Shown here: positions 46,902 to 59,226 of the stretch, piece by piece
Layout: every line of letters begins with the position of its first letter
Position numbering within the stretch: the first letter of the stretch is position 1
Assembly (NCBI GenBank): GCA_019426215.1
Contig: CM033397.1
Coordinates: 29,452,480-29,516,479, forward strand
DNA: 64,000 nucleotides
Direction: 5' to 3'
Source of the DNA: Buddleja alternifolia
Lineage: Eukaryota > Streptophyta > Magnoliopsida > Lamiales > Scrophulariaceae
Program-made: the position numbers and the translations under genes
Notes under the pieces: generated by a model
Seen by the model: the letters and a program-made list of their open reading frames with translations, nothing else
Told to the model about the DNA's origin: nothing
Database searches by the model: none

Positions 46902-49525
46902 CTAATCCCGAGTATGATGTTCGTCGGGAGAATGATCTCGACTAGAAGGCTGGTACTGGAAAGGATGATGTTGACCAGGAGCCGGAGGAGCCGGATAGTA
47001 GCCAGGAGACGGATAGTAGCCAGGATGAGGTGGAAAGTACCCGGGAGCTGAAGCAGATAAATGTCCGGGAGAAGGATGTTGGATCGGATACATACTGAGA
47101 GACGTAAGAGCATCCTTAATACCATCCTTAATACCCTGCTCGATATTCTTTTTCATTTCTACTCGTTGCTTTTCCAATTCTTTCTCTAATTCTTGAATCT
47201 TTTTCGCATTCTCTGTTTCTACTTGTGAGCGATTGATGCTTGAGCTATGAATAGATGAAGAGGAGCTTTCGCTGTACGAGGTACCGAACCCGTAGCAACG
47301 CCCGAATTTTGGTCCACTAGACGCCTCAGCCCATGCTTCAGGATAAATGATGCATGAAGCTTTAATAGAGGGCAACATCGTTGGTCCATCACTTTGAGAT
47401 TGATTTTGCTTTAGTTTCTCAGTATAAGTCTCCTGCAAAATAAATTAGAAAAGTAATTAATATATTACTAATTAACAATTGATATATTGTAAGGGGTAAT
47501 ATCTATTAATAAGTAATAATGAGAAAAAACTCACTAATGTATTCTTTGACTTCTTGTCCACAAAAGGTCCTTGTCCTTTGTTTTTCCTATGACATCGCTC
47601 AAAAGCTTTTTCAAAAAGCACCGGATTCCCACCATTCTTTTTAGACTACAGTTTAAGATAAATATAATTAAAATAATTAGAAGTAAGATAGAGTTATCAA
47701 ATCATAAGCAACACATATCAATGACATAAATTTATCGTTTTAAATATATCAATACCATAAAAGTTATTTATACAGATCACGTCCAAGCAAATAATCTAAA
47801 CAGAGTTATCAAATCCTAAAAAACACATGTCAAGTACATAAAAATTTCTCTTTTTGCATATATCAATACCACACTAGTTATTTATACACATCACATCCAT
47901 GCAGATAACCTAAACATGGTTATCAAATCCTAAACAACACATGTCAATGACATAAGTTTCTCTTTTTGCATATATCAATACCACACTAGTTATTTATACA
48001 CATTAAACATACTTATCAAATCCTAAATATCAATACTACACTAGTTATTTACAATAGCGATCAATAAATAGGACTTCTACGTAAATGAAAGATAGCGATC
48101 AATAAAGAAAACTATCAAAATACCACTTAACTTCACAATAAGTTATCCACAATACTACAACTAAAGAAAATAAACACAACCAACATTAAAAAAATATTTG
48201 ACAAATTTATCACTTGTATTGAAATCGAACACATTCAACATCCAACATCAAACACAACCAACAATAAACTCATCCGACATTATATTGAAATTTATCACTT
48301 GTATTGAAATCGAACACATTCAACAATAAACTCATCCGACATTATATTGAAATTTATCACTTACCATCCTACGTGCATGTTGATGAATAGAAATCGAACC
48401 CGATGCACTCAATGCCACCCCAAGGCCATTTCGATCCGATAGTCGATTTTGCCGGTATCTATTTTGGAGATTCTTGAATTTGGGAGTGTCCCAAATATCC
48501 CAAAGACCGTCCCATATTTCTTTTCTCATCCATTTTGGTGGAGGTGAATCTGTCGACTTTGCATTGTTTCTGAGATCGCTCATCAATGCAGTCATCCTCC
48601 TACTGAAATAGGACTTCCAAATTTTAAATACTTGTTCTTCAGACCACGGATCACGCCAAGTAAATTTTCCCTACATTAGTCACAAATTGTAAATTAAAGT
48701 ATAGGGAAAATTTGGTTTAAGGGACTATGAATATTGAAAATATAAAGAACATAATTTTATATATTTAAAAAGAAGTGACTTTTAAGTTTACTATTTATTA
48801 AAATGACAAATTACATAGAAAGAACACAATAGCTTCGACACTTTTACAGATAAATGGATTATTAAATTTATCATTCATGAAAATGACAAGTTATTCACAA
48901 TCTCATGTATTATTGCTAATTTTCATTAAAGTATAAACACTCCACATGCATAATGAAAACTAGGCAATTCGTAGACTCCTCATAATTACCTTGAACAAGT
49001 CAAACAATTCTTGCTTTACCCGATCCGGAATTTTAGTAAAGGTCGGCCAAACTCCATTATACCATCCACGTAAAGACGGTAAAATGGTCCGAGGTGCAGC
49101 AGTACTAACGAAACTGAAAACAAATGTTAAAGAAATGTAATAAAATTATCGGTTCAACATCAACAGTGATATATCCAGTTTCGTTTAGTTTCAATGTATA
49201 GAAAAACTTAGCAATTCAATAAGGAATATGATTACCAGTTTTTCACAATAATTAGTATCTCTCGACCCACTTCATCGCGCTCAATTTCATCTTTACAATC
49301 AGACTCTTTTTGCTTGTTGCCATGTGGCAAGTCATCCATTCCCGGATGCACCTCCTCATCAGCTAAATCGTCATGCTCAGCCATATCATCGTGCTCAGCC
49401 AAATTGTCATGCTCAGCCATATCGTCGTGCTCAGCCAAATCCTCATGCAAGTCACCCAAAGCTTTCACATTTCCATTCAACAAACTCATATAAGTCCCTG
49501 TGTACCTTCCCCTAGTAGGCTGCAT
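46902..49525 (-). CDS. CACTA second gene, Transposase_24 (PF03004) / TNPA-like protein
   Basis: The five-exon model is 49525-49236, 49113-48990, 48670-48365, 47645-47535 and 47432-46902. All introns are GT-AG and phases agree, giving 453 residues. The N-terminus (MQPTRGRYTGTYMSLL) is followed by an acidic tandem repeat AEHDD(M/L) x5 (about residues 33-57). The PF03004-type core runs RGWYNGVWPTFTKIPDRV, LFDLFKGKFTW, VFKIWKSYFSRRM, RKEIWDGLWD and KFKNLQNRYRQNR. Then come GGNPVLFEKAFERCHRKN and FVDKKSKNT. A coiled coil (KKIQELEKELEKQRVEMKK) and a Pro/Tyr-rich tail end the protein. It probably binds the element ends and cooperates with the transposase. No disabling mutation seen. Confidence 0.8.
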
Positions 49526-49764
49526 AGTAGCTGTAGAGACCAAGAAAATGTTGCAATTTTCTAACATATAATAAAACAAAAATAATATAAACTAAGTCAA
49601 GATTGCATTATCTCATCTCAATTTCTACTAAGTAGCATACATAATGACAATATCAGACTTTTAAAGAAATTTAATGATTACAAATTGACAAGGAAATCTA
49701 CTATAGACTCGTAAAATAAGTAGCTACTAATTTATGATATAAGTACTAACCTCAAAATAAATCA

Positions 49765-52700
49765 TTATCCACTAGAACTGTCACTATACTCGAGTAATTC
49801 TTCCTCATCTGATTCCACCAATTCTTCTTCCAAATCGTCAAACTCAATTTCTTGATCAAGTTCTCTTTCATGAAGGTGTAACTCATCAGGGTTCACCTCT
49901 TCCTCTTCACGATGAACATCAATTAGAATATCAATTTCATCAAGCTCATTATCCAATACAACATGAGCGAGATTTGAACTTGAAGTCTCCTGGTAAAACT
50001 CCTCTAGTGGTGTTTGCTCACTAGGAATGGAGGTATGGCTTATCTCGTATGTGCTTCTTGCCTTAACTCTAAAAACAGCCCGCCAGTTGCGATCAGATGC
50101 TTTTTTTCTCCAAGGGTATGGCGTGTAGTAGACTTGATGACATTGAGAAGCAAGAACAAAAGGGTTGTCTTCGGCTATACTACGAGCACTATTGATATCT
50201 ACAATATTGTACCTTGGATGAATTTTTGTTCCTAATCTCCCCGAGTCAAACCATTTACACTTGAACATCACTACAGTGTTGTCACCAGGGCCTAAAAAGC
50301 TTAGCTCAAGAATTTCCAGTAACTCACCGTAATATTCTATGGTAGAATCATTATAGTAGCTCCCACTGATAGACACTCCACTATTCATAGTAGATTTTCC
50401 TTTCCCATATTCGATTGTGTGGAATCTATATCCATTCACGATATGCCCATTCCAGCATTTAACAATGCTATTAAATTCACGCGACAGTCGTTTTATGTCA
50501 TTGTTTGTTATCTGGTTAGCTGGATTCTCAACCTATCGAGCATAAGAATGAATGTTCATGTTAATATAACTATTACATTGTAGTATGTATTATAATTAAT
50601 AATAAAAAAGCTTACATAATTGTAAAACCACGTTGTGAGCTCTTTATCACGTATCAATCCCAATGCATGAGGAGTGAGATCCGGTAGTTGAGCTTGTTTC
50701 TCGGCGTCATAGAGTCTATAAAGTATATCTAATTAAAACTCTTAATCCACACATAAGACATAGTTAAGAAATATTAGCTACGATATTACTTACTCAACAT
50801 ATTCGGAGATTTCTGGACTATTCAACAGAATATATATTGCGCATGCGTCCTTCTCAAGTTGATTTAAAATTTTAAATGGACCTTTTGGACTAAAAGGCCG
50901 ACAATTGGAATTGAACACAGATAACCGATTCACATGTTCAACTTGATTGATGTTATCATTACGGCCTATAGTCCTAGATCTTGTTTCAACATTGGGAGCA
51001 AAGAAATGAGAGCAGAATGTTGAAGTCTCTTCGATTAAGTAAGCTTCGACTATTGATCCCTCCACGCGTGCCTTGTTCTTTACCTTACGTTTCAACGTGT
51101 TCAAAAATCTATGAATGTAAAAACAATTAGATTCATATAGCATGATATAGAGTGTATCTTGAAAGTGATTTTACCTTTCAAAAGGATACATCCATCGATA
51201 TTGAACAGGCCCACCAACTCTTGCTTCGTATGCCAAATGTATTGGTAAATGCTCCATAGAATCAAAAAATGAAGGAGGGAATATCTTCTCAAGCTTGCAC
51301 AATGTTACAACAATATTCTCCTCCATCTTTTTCATATTTGACTCAGATAGCACAGTTGAGCATAAGTCTCTAAAGAATTGGCTTAATTCAGTCAAGGCAT
51401 TCCATACAGGCTCTGGCAATAAATCGCGAAATGTAAGTGGAATCAATCTCTCCATGAAAACATGACAATCATGGCTCTTCATTCCATGCATACTATAATC
51501 ATCCAAGTTGACACACCTACCCAAATTCGATACATACCCATCTGGAAGTCTCAAATCTTTAATCCACTTTAGTACCATCTGACGTTCATCCTTTGTCAAC
51601 GCATAGCTAGCTTTTGGTTTAAGATACTTCCCATTCACCTCCTTGAGATTAAGATTTCGACGCTTACAGACATTTTGCAGGTCTAAACGAGCATTTATGT
51701 TATCCTTAGTTTTACCCTTAACATCCATAACCGTGTTGAAGACATTATCAAAGACATTCTTTTCAATGTGCATCACATCTAAGTTATGACGTATCAAGTT
51801 TGTTTTCCAATATGGCAAGTCCCAAAAGATACTTCGTTTCAACCAATTATGAGTTTCACCAAATCCTTCAATTCTCTCTTTCTCATTAGTCTTACCATGC
51901 TTAATGTTCGGTAGTAAAGAAACCGCAGCCTCGACCTCATCACCAGTTGAACAAATGGGGGATTCATCTATCTCAATCCTTCCCTTGGTGAAATTATCTT
52001 TTTGATATCTATAGAAATGATCCAATGGCAAAAATTGACGATGACAATCAAAAAAACACGGTTTACGACCATGTTTAAGTCTAAACGACTTAATGTGATT
52101 CATGCAACATGGACATGCTAGCTTACCATGAGTACTCCAACCCGATAACATTCTATAGGCAGGGAAGTCACTGATAGTCCACATTAGTGTTGCCTTCATC
52201 TGGAAGTTCTGTTTTCTTGACACGTCATAAGTCTCAACCCCGACATGCCATAGTGTTTTTAACTCGTCTATCAAAGGTTGTAAATACACATCCAAACTCC
52301 TACCTGGACTTTTTGGACCTGGGACGAGTAAGGTAAGGAACATATAAGGTCGATCCATACACATCCATGGCGGTAAGTTGTAAGGTGTGACAATAACCGG
52401 CCAACAAGAATAAAGTCTAGATCCTTGATTATGCGGATTAAACCCATCAGCCGATAGTGCAAGCCTAACATTTCGGGACTCAGCTGCAAAAGAAGGATGT
52501 GTATGGTCAAAGTGTTTCCAAGCCTCACCATCACGCGGATGGCAGAGTTTCCCTTCTTCACCTGGGTTCTCTTTATGCCATCTCATGTGTTCTGCAGTGG
52601 CTTGAGACGTGTACAACCTCTGTAGCCTTGGGGTAAGTAGCAAGTAGCTTAATTGTTTAAATCGTATATTCTTAGGCTTCTTATTTCCCCTGTGTTTCCT

Positions 52701-53459
52701 AGGCTTAAACCTAGGATGGTGACATACTTTGCATCCTTGCAACTCTTTGTCATCCTTCCAATACAACATGCAATCATTTTCGCATGCATCAATCTTTTGA
52801 ACCCCAAGCCCAAGTGGAGCAACCACTTTTTTACTTGAGTAGAAACTGTCAGGCAACTTATGTCCCTTCGGCAACATTCGTCCAAATGCATCCAGAAATT
52901 GATTAAAATGCCTCTTGCTCAAGTTTGATTCAGCCTTGATGTTCAAAAGTTCTGACAAGGCTGACAACTCCGAGTAATTCTCACAACCAGGCCATAGAGG
53001 ACTTTCTGCAGCATTCTTCATATCAAAGAACTTTTGAGCTAATGGATTTGGGGCTTGTGGCTCATCCCCGTTATTCCAATCAAATTCAGGACCTGCTACA
53101 TCAGTAACCATGTCCCTCAGATAATCATGCTGGCCTTCAATGATTATTGGCTCAGAAACCATTGGTTCATGCATACTAGTCGTTGGGGCTTGAGGCTCAT
53201 CCCAACGCGGCTCCCCTTGCTTTACCCAATTAATATAACCAATTTCAAACCCTCTCCAACGAAGGTGAAAGCTGACTGTATCCGGTGGAATAAATTTTTG
53301 GCTCTTACAATCACAACATGGACATCGAATGTTTCCTCGGTCCATATATTGTGGATATTGTTGGCATAATTCTATGAACTTCTGAACCCCTATTTGGTAT
53401 TCTTGTGTAATATCAGTTCCACATACCCTATTCTTAATCCAATTCCTATCTGGAGGCAT
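49765..53459 (-). CDS. CACTA transposase, TNP2 family (TNPD-like)
   Basis: The four-exon model is 53459-51175, 51108-50794, 50715-50616 and 50532-49765. Every junction is GT-AG and in phase, giving 1155 residues without stops. The N-terminal transposase-associated domain (PF13963) has MPPDRNWIKNRV, a Cys/His cluster CPCCDCKS and VSFHLRWRGF. The TNP2 catalytic region (PF02992) has CENDCMLYWKDD, CHHPRFKP, LSADGFNPHN, CPCCM, FFDCHRQFLP and HNLDVMHIEKNVFDNV. The DUF4218 region has AYEARVGGPVQYRWMYPFER, running into FLNTLKRKVKNKARVEGS. A DUF4216 region lies in exon 4 (KCKWFD, HPRYNIVDI, YTPYP). The tail is strongly acidic. It should cut and rejoin the element ends. It looks potentially functional. 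Confidence 0.88.
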
Positions 53460-53810
53460 GATAATCTTTCTGCATAGAAATATTTTTAATCATATATATT
53501 TGTGTGTTTCAGTGTATATATTTTTAATCATATATATTAGCATCACTACTTACCTAATGTCGGATTTGCAGAAACCGATCAAGTAGCAACAGATCCTGAG
53601 CTCTTGAGTGGGATACAAAGTGAACTAGAGCTCTTCCCTGATTTGCGTAGATGAATATTTAATTAGTGTCGAAAAATAAATCAAGATACTTGCCTAAAAT
53701 AAATCAAAAGACAAAAAGTAGACATATTTGCCTAAAAATTGAAAAAGAAATCTGATTGAAAAATTAAATAATAATTGAAAATATTTCTTCTGGCGCCTTA
53801 CGCATTTAGG

Positions 53811-54692
53811 AGTTGAAAATGGAATATGACTTTCAGCATGATTCCTATCAAGTTAAAGCAGAATTTAGAAGTAGCTTGGGCCAAAAATGAAATAGAATAG
53901 CTACTACTGACAGTTTTGGTATAATGCACATAACTTTGTGGCGAAAAATCGTAATGGTGATTCGTTCAATGCAATGAAAACTACACACATGAAGCTCTCA
54001 AATGGTGTATGTCGTGCATCCTGGTTCCTCCCGAGTTAAAGCAGATTTTAGTAGAAACTTGGACCAAAAATAGAAACCGAAAAACAATGGCAGATTTTGA
54101 TAATATATGCATAACTTTGTGTAGAAAAATCAAAACCAAGCTCCCTTTGGTTCATTAGAAATTAGTAACATGGTTATTTCTTATGACATATGACCCTCAA
54201 CCTAGTTATTTCCGAGAGAAAGAAATTTTGAGCATATGGGAGTTGAAAATGGAATATGACTTTCAGCATGATTCCTATCAAGTTAAAGCAGAATTTAGAA
54301 GTAGCTTGGGCCAAAAACGAAATAGAACAGCTACTACTGACAGTTTTGGTATAATGCACATAACTTTGTGGCGAAAAATCGTAATGGTGATCCATTCAAT
54401 GCAATGAAAACTACACACATGAAGCTTTCAAATGGTGTATGTCGTGCATCCTGGTTCCTCCCGAGTCAAAGCAGATTTTAGTAGAAACTTGGACCAAAAA
54501 TAGAAACCGAAAAACAATGGCAGATTTTGATAATATATGCATAACTTTGTGTAGAAAAATCAAAACCAAGCTCCCTTTGGTTCATTAGAAATTAGTAACA
54601 TGGTTATTTCTTATGACATATGACCCTCAACTTAGTTATTTCCGAGAGAAAGAAATTTTGAGCATATGGGAGTTGAAAATGGAATATGACTT
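53811..54692. repeat. 430-bp tandem repeat (two full copies plus a stub)
   Basis: AGTTGAAAATGGAATATGAC starts units at 53811, 54241 and 54671, so the period is 430 bp. The two full copies differ at only a few positions (for example ATTCGT against ATCCAT), which points to a recent duplication. The third copy stops after about 22 bp. It lies upstream of the TNP2 gene and is non-coding. Confidence 0.92.
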
Positions 54693-57516
54693 TCTAACCA
54701 TGTTTCAAATAATAGAACAATCATGGTTTTCACCTCTAATAGTTTGGACTAAATCAAACTAACAAAGCAATTTTAAACTTAGAAAATGGCCTAATTGAAG
54801 TAGCATATTAAGCCTACAAAACAACAGGCATTGAAATTCATAATATATTTTTCAAAAAAGGGGGAGATGGTCACGACAATAAGAAAGTAGGTGTATTAGT
54901 GCAAAACCACAAGCAAAAAGAAAATAAGAAACTCTTGACTTCATTCTCTGCCAAAAAAAACTTCATAAAAATGAAACCCATATGCAATTTCAGCACTTCC
55001 AAAGAGAATAAAAGAAATTTCAGCACTAGTGGGTAGTAAGAGAAACAAACAAATATACCTATTTATAAACTTGGAGCTTTGATTGAAATTCCAAACCCTA
55101 GTTGAATCAAGCCATAATCACCGTATTGGAGCCCTCCACTTCACAATAGCCTCTGATTTACTCTTGAAATTTCTCATTGTTGAACCCTTTCAACAAAATT
55201 GTATGGAATTTTGCCTTAATGAGGGGAAGCAGCAAGAATTTTGTAGAAGAGAGTAGAGAGATTTTTATGTAAGGAAATAAAGAACTAAGTGAAAGATAAG
55301 CGCTGAAAGGGGATAATATTTTTGACTTGGAATTAGAAAGTGAAAAATTAATTAAAAATAGATAAAGGGAATTGGCGGGAGGCGAAAAGTCTCACGAGCA
55401 AATTCTTTGCCTATATAAAACGACAGCGTCCCATATCATTTGCTACGTGAAATGTGTCATACTAATTAATAGTTTGCATACATATGACAAAAATAATACC
55501 ATCGCTGAAGACGAGAAGTATAATCACCAAGCTAAATATCTCAACTCCAAGTAACCTATAATAAAAAGAGGAGCAATTAGCAAATATTTTATATAAATTA
55601 AAACTATATTAAAGGAAGTGAAATTGGAATGATTCGTGTGGAACACTAGAATGTAATCAATCATTAACATTAATAACTAGTTTTAGTTCCAAAATTTCAG
55701 CATGACATAGTTGACCAAAATTTAACAACAAGAAATTTAACTCACCCATTAACCTATAAGAATCCAGAGGAAAAGCTATGAAAAATAAGAAAGAACCTGA
55801 ATTCGCCAATACAATCTCCTAATGTGGAAATCCTCCAACCCCAAACAGATCGGCACATAACCCTACCATCAGCATTTCAAATCAAACCTCATCAGACAGA
55901 CAACATCACATTAATTATACATACAAATGTATAGAGATAGGGATGATACCTGAAGGTTGCTGTGTGAGCACCAGTCGAAAATGTTGAGACCAAAAAAATA
56001 AAAAAATTAGAGACAATTACAACAAACATCATCTTGCTTCAAATAATCCTCTATTACTTCTGGAAAATAACCCATAAAACCGAAGGTCAATTTTTTTACA
56101 CTCCCATATGAAAATCCCCATGTTTTTCTACACACCTATAAGAAAATTCCCATGTTTACATGGGGGTTTTCATATGGGTGTGTAGAAAAATATGAGAATT
56201 TTCATATGGGTGTGTAGAAAAATTCACCTTCGAGAGTGAAATTACAGAAAATCAGTCATGTAATTGAAGCCCCCATCTTCAAAATACCTCCTATTTACTC
56301 CCGTGTGTAGAAAAATTTACCTTCAAAAGTGAAATTGGAGAAAATCAGTTAAGCACATGGAGCCCCATCTTCAAAATACCTCCTATTTACTCCCAAAATT
56401 TTGTAAATGTGGGAAGAAATTGCTATGAAAGCAAGAGAAATTTTTGTGAGAAGAAAATAATGTGGGTTTTGTGAGAGAAGTGGAAGAGATTTTTTTGATA
56501 GCAAAGAAATTGAAAAATAACATATGTCTGGGAAGTGAAAGCATTTTTGGGAAAGCATTTTTGGAGCCAACACTTTTCGTACACTACTATATATAATAAC
56601 ACGTCACAATATTTACTATTTTACTATATACTTGCTAAATATGTTCTCAAAATTTACAGGGAAGTATATGAATTTAAACAAAGAAGAAAACGTATTAACT
56701 TTACGAGGCAGTAGCAGATCTAGGAATGAAGTTTTGGCGGGCAGAATTTTATTTCCAATGATGAAGTATGACAATTTATTATAACTTTAGATTTTCAAAT
56801 TTGATGGACAGAAAAAGATAGCAAAAAGTATAAAAACTTGCATTTGGTAAAAAGTTGTGTTAAACAAAATCTACTCTTTTCAGTAATATATATTGCAAAA
56901 TTTGATGGAGTGGTATACAAAACTGTTTACTATCTTATTATTTATATATAATGAAGTTTTTTTCAATATATTTCTATAATTTATAAATAACCCATTTACA
57001 AAACATTTTGTGATTCTTATTTAGCTGCAAACAAAGCGTATGAATAAATCAATTGAATTTTCTTACAAACTTCTATAAACATAATTTATTTTACAGGAAT
57101 AAGAGCAATAGTTGAAAGTTTCAAATTGGTAACTCATATTATCATAATGTTATTTTTTAATTACGAAATATTTCGCATCTTTCAAAATAATAATAAAAAT
57201 GCTTAAGTTAATTAACATGTTAAAATCAACAAAAAAGACACGGAATTTTTTAATATTATAGATTAAAAATTATTTTTTAAATTCACAAGTTATTTATTTG
57301 AAAATATATATATTAAAAAAAAATTGATTAGATTTTAATCTAAGAATTCAAGGATAATTTAATCAAGAAATAATCAATACTGTGTGATTTCTCGAATGAA
57401 AAAGTTGGTAAATATTTTGAATTCAAAATAATTTCATCGAATTCAAAAATTAATCCAATTAACAATGTTATCTTTTAATATATCTAGAGTTCCAAATATT
57501 GTTTATCTATCATTCA
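54693..57516. other. Intergenic or distal CACTA sequence, no gene seen
   Basis: No coding region was found. A 24-bp inverted repeat lies at 56101-56182 (CTCCCATATGAAAATCCCCATG with its near complement). A ~110-bp tandem duplication covers 56235-56400, with the phrase CTTCAAAATACCTCCTATTTAC occurring twice. Confidence 0.5.
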
Positions 57517-57565
57517 TTTAGAGTTTAGGGTTTAGGGTTTAGAGTTTAGGGTTTAGGGTCTAGGT
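57517..57565 (+). repeat. Interstitial telomere-type repeat (TTTAGGG)n
   Basis: Seven consecutive 7-bp units are TTTAGAG, TTTAGGG x2, TTTAGAG, TTTAGGG x2 and TCTAGG. This is the plant telomere motif in a short degenerate array. Confidence 0.9.
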
Positions 57566-57847
57566 AGCCATTTATGAATAATTTTACTTTATATGGGTTT
57601 TAGGTATAACTCATCAGTTTTGTTCATTTAGTTATAAACTCTAAAAATGTTCATTTTCAATCAAAAAACCAGAGGTTTACTTCTACTAGTTTTCTTGCTA
57701 AGTTTAATGATCAAGAGAGACCGCCTTCGGTCGCTAAACAGTCGCTAAATAATACAACATCGTGTCAATAAATCAAAAATTTCAAAGCCCTCTTCATATA
57801 TACATTGCCCTTCATTTTTCGAGAAATTGAAATACTTTCAAGATATA

Positions 57848-59211
57848 TGTTAACCGTCCGTAACAACACGGAATCGAACAAATAATATAGTGAAAGTAAG
57901 ATCGTCTCCACAGGGAAGGTTATCAAGTACCAAACAAAGTTTATCTTATTATTTAGACTATCGATTATCAAAGATTTGAGATTTTAACTAATTAAAAGCA
58001 GAAATTTATAAAAACAGAATTAATTATAAATAATAAACACAAATATAATTAAAACGAATAATCAATTAACGAAAAGCCTAGGGATTAAGATTTCATCAAA
58101 GTATTTCTATGGATTATTGACTTTCAATGGATTATCATTCTTGTTTAAATTAAAGACCCAATTTCCTTAAATACACGAATACTCTCCCGAGATCTTCATG
58201 AGTACCCACCTAAATTAATTAACGTCACTCCCATGATCAAAAACTAATTTAGATGAATCCATTAAGTTCTATGAATATTGTTTAACTAGTCTCATGCAAA
58301 ATTACCAATATCCCTATTAAGCAATTTACACATGTCTATTAAATCCGAACCAATAAACTAATTCACCTCCCGGTACTTCTTAATTTATCTTAAATCATGC
58401 AATTGGTGATCAATCAATTACAAGCATTAAACACTCATTAATAGATAAACCAAACAAGAAATCACATCCATCAATCATCAATAATCCAAATCAATACACA
58501 AGACTACATCTTAAACCCTAGAAAATAATTTAGCTATACATAATTAAAGAAAAATAAGAAATAAATTGCATAAACACAAAGTTACTCATGTTCAACAATG
58601 GAGGATTGGAAGAATACAACTTGAGAAGATGAAGCTTTTCTCCAAGAACTCTTCAAGATCTCCTTTCTCTCTCTAGAAGTCTTCTTTTCTCTCCAAGATC
58701 TACTTTTTTTGTAAGAATGAATGAATTCATGCTCTTCCACCTCACTCTAGCCTATATAAATGTTTTTGCCACTTTTTTTAACTAAAAAGGAGTCTTAGAT
58801 ACATAAATTATGCCCATCCAAGTCATAAAATCGGCCCACAAAATTCGTAGCTGCACAGCTGTGCAGAATATCTGCACAGTTGTGCAGTTGCCTGTGCAGA
58901 ATATCTGCACAGTTGTGCAGTTGCCTGTGCACAAATCTTCCTCTTCATTTTTCTTCAACGAAACATTCTCGTTTGGCCTTTCAAATACATTTCTTCACAT
59001 CCTCTTGGATAGCCTTCATTATTATTGTAATAAATACTCCTTCAACTCATCAAAATCATCGCTTTTATGCCTATAAAAGCATTGAAACGACTTAGAAATC
59101 AAAATACATAAATTGGGCTAAAAATAAAGGAAAAGACTAACAACAAGGCATAAAATAAAGATAAATGTGAGATAAATCATAATGAAAATATGTAAAATAT
59201 GAGACCTAACA
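57848..59211 (-). repeat. 3' LTR of the gag-pro retrotransposon
   Basis: On the minus strand it runs from TGTTAGGTCTC to CCGTCCGGTTAACA-like ends (TGTTA...TAACA), 1364 bp. Over the 400 bp that can be compared with the other LTR (63601-64000) there are two mismatches and no gaps. A TATA-like TTTATATAGG (minus strand, about 58753-58762) may be the LTR promoter. ATATA at 57843-57847 is the candidate 5-bp target duplication. The LTR contains a 33-bp minisatellite (58861-58932). Confidence 0.92.
58861..58932. repeat. 33-bp minisatellite in the LTR, palindrome-rich
   Basis: GTGCAGAATATCTGCACAGT begins units at 58861 and 58894. Each unit contains CTGCACAGTTGTGCAG, an interrupted palindrome; just upstream CTGCACAGCTGTGCAG is a perfect one. 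Confidence 0.85.
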
Positions 59212-59226
59212 AACACCCCACACTTA
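59212..59226 (-). other. Polypurine tract of the gag-pro retrotransposon
   Basis: On the minus strand TAAGTGTGGGGTGTT abuts the LTR start TGTTAGG. The G-rich purine run next to the 3' LTR is where plus-strand DNA synthesis would start. Confidence 0.75.

Larger units (their letters stand above)
46243..53459 (-). mobile_element. CACTA (En/Spm) transposon, right end not located
   Basis: The left terminus CACTACGTACAAGAAAAAC is a CACTACAAGAAAAA-type CACTA end. It is followed by a subterminal region (46260-46680) dense in short words of the type TTTGTTGGTAA and CAACAAA in both orientations, the usual transposase-binding array. Two transposon genes follow on the minus strand. I searched for a TAGTG right end between 53460 and 57600 and found no convincing one, so the element extends an unknown distance past 53459. 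Confidence 0.85.

Noticed and set aside
49324..49564. Two + strand frames rich in His and Gln
   Set aside because: Antisense translation of the AEHDD-coding repeat in the TNPA-like gene.
57517..57565. A true chromosome end
   Set aside because: Only seven degenerate telomere units, with transposons on both sides.
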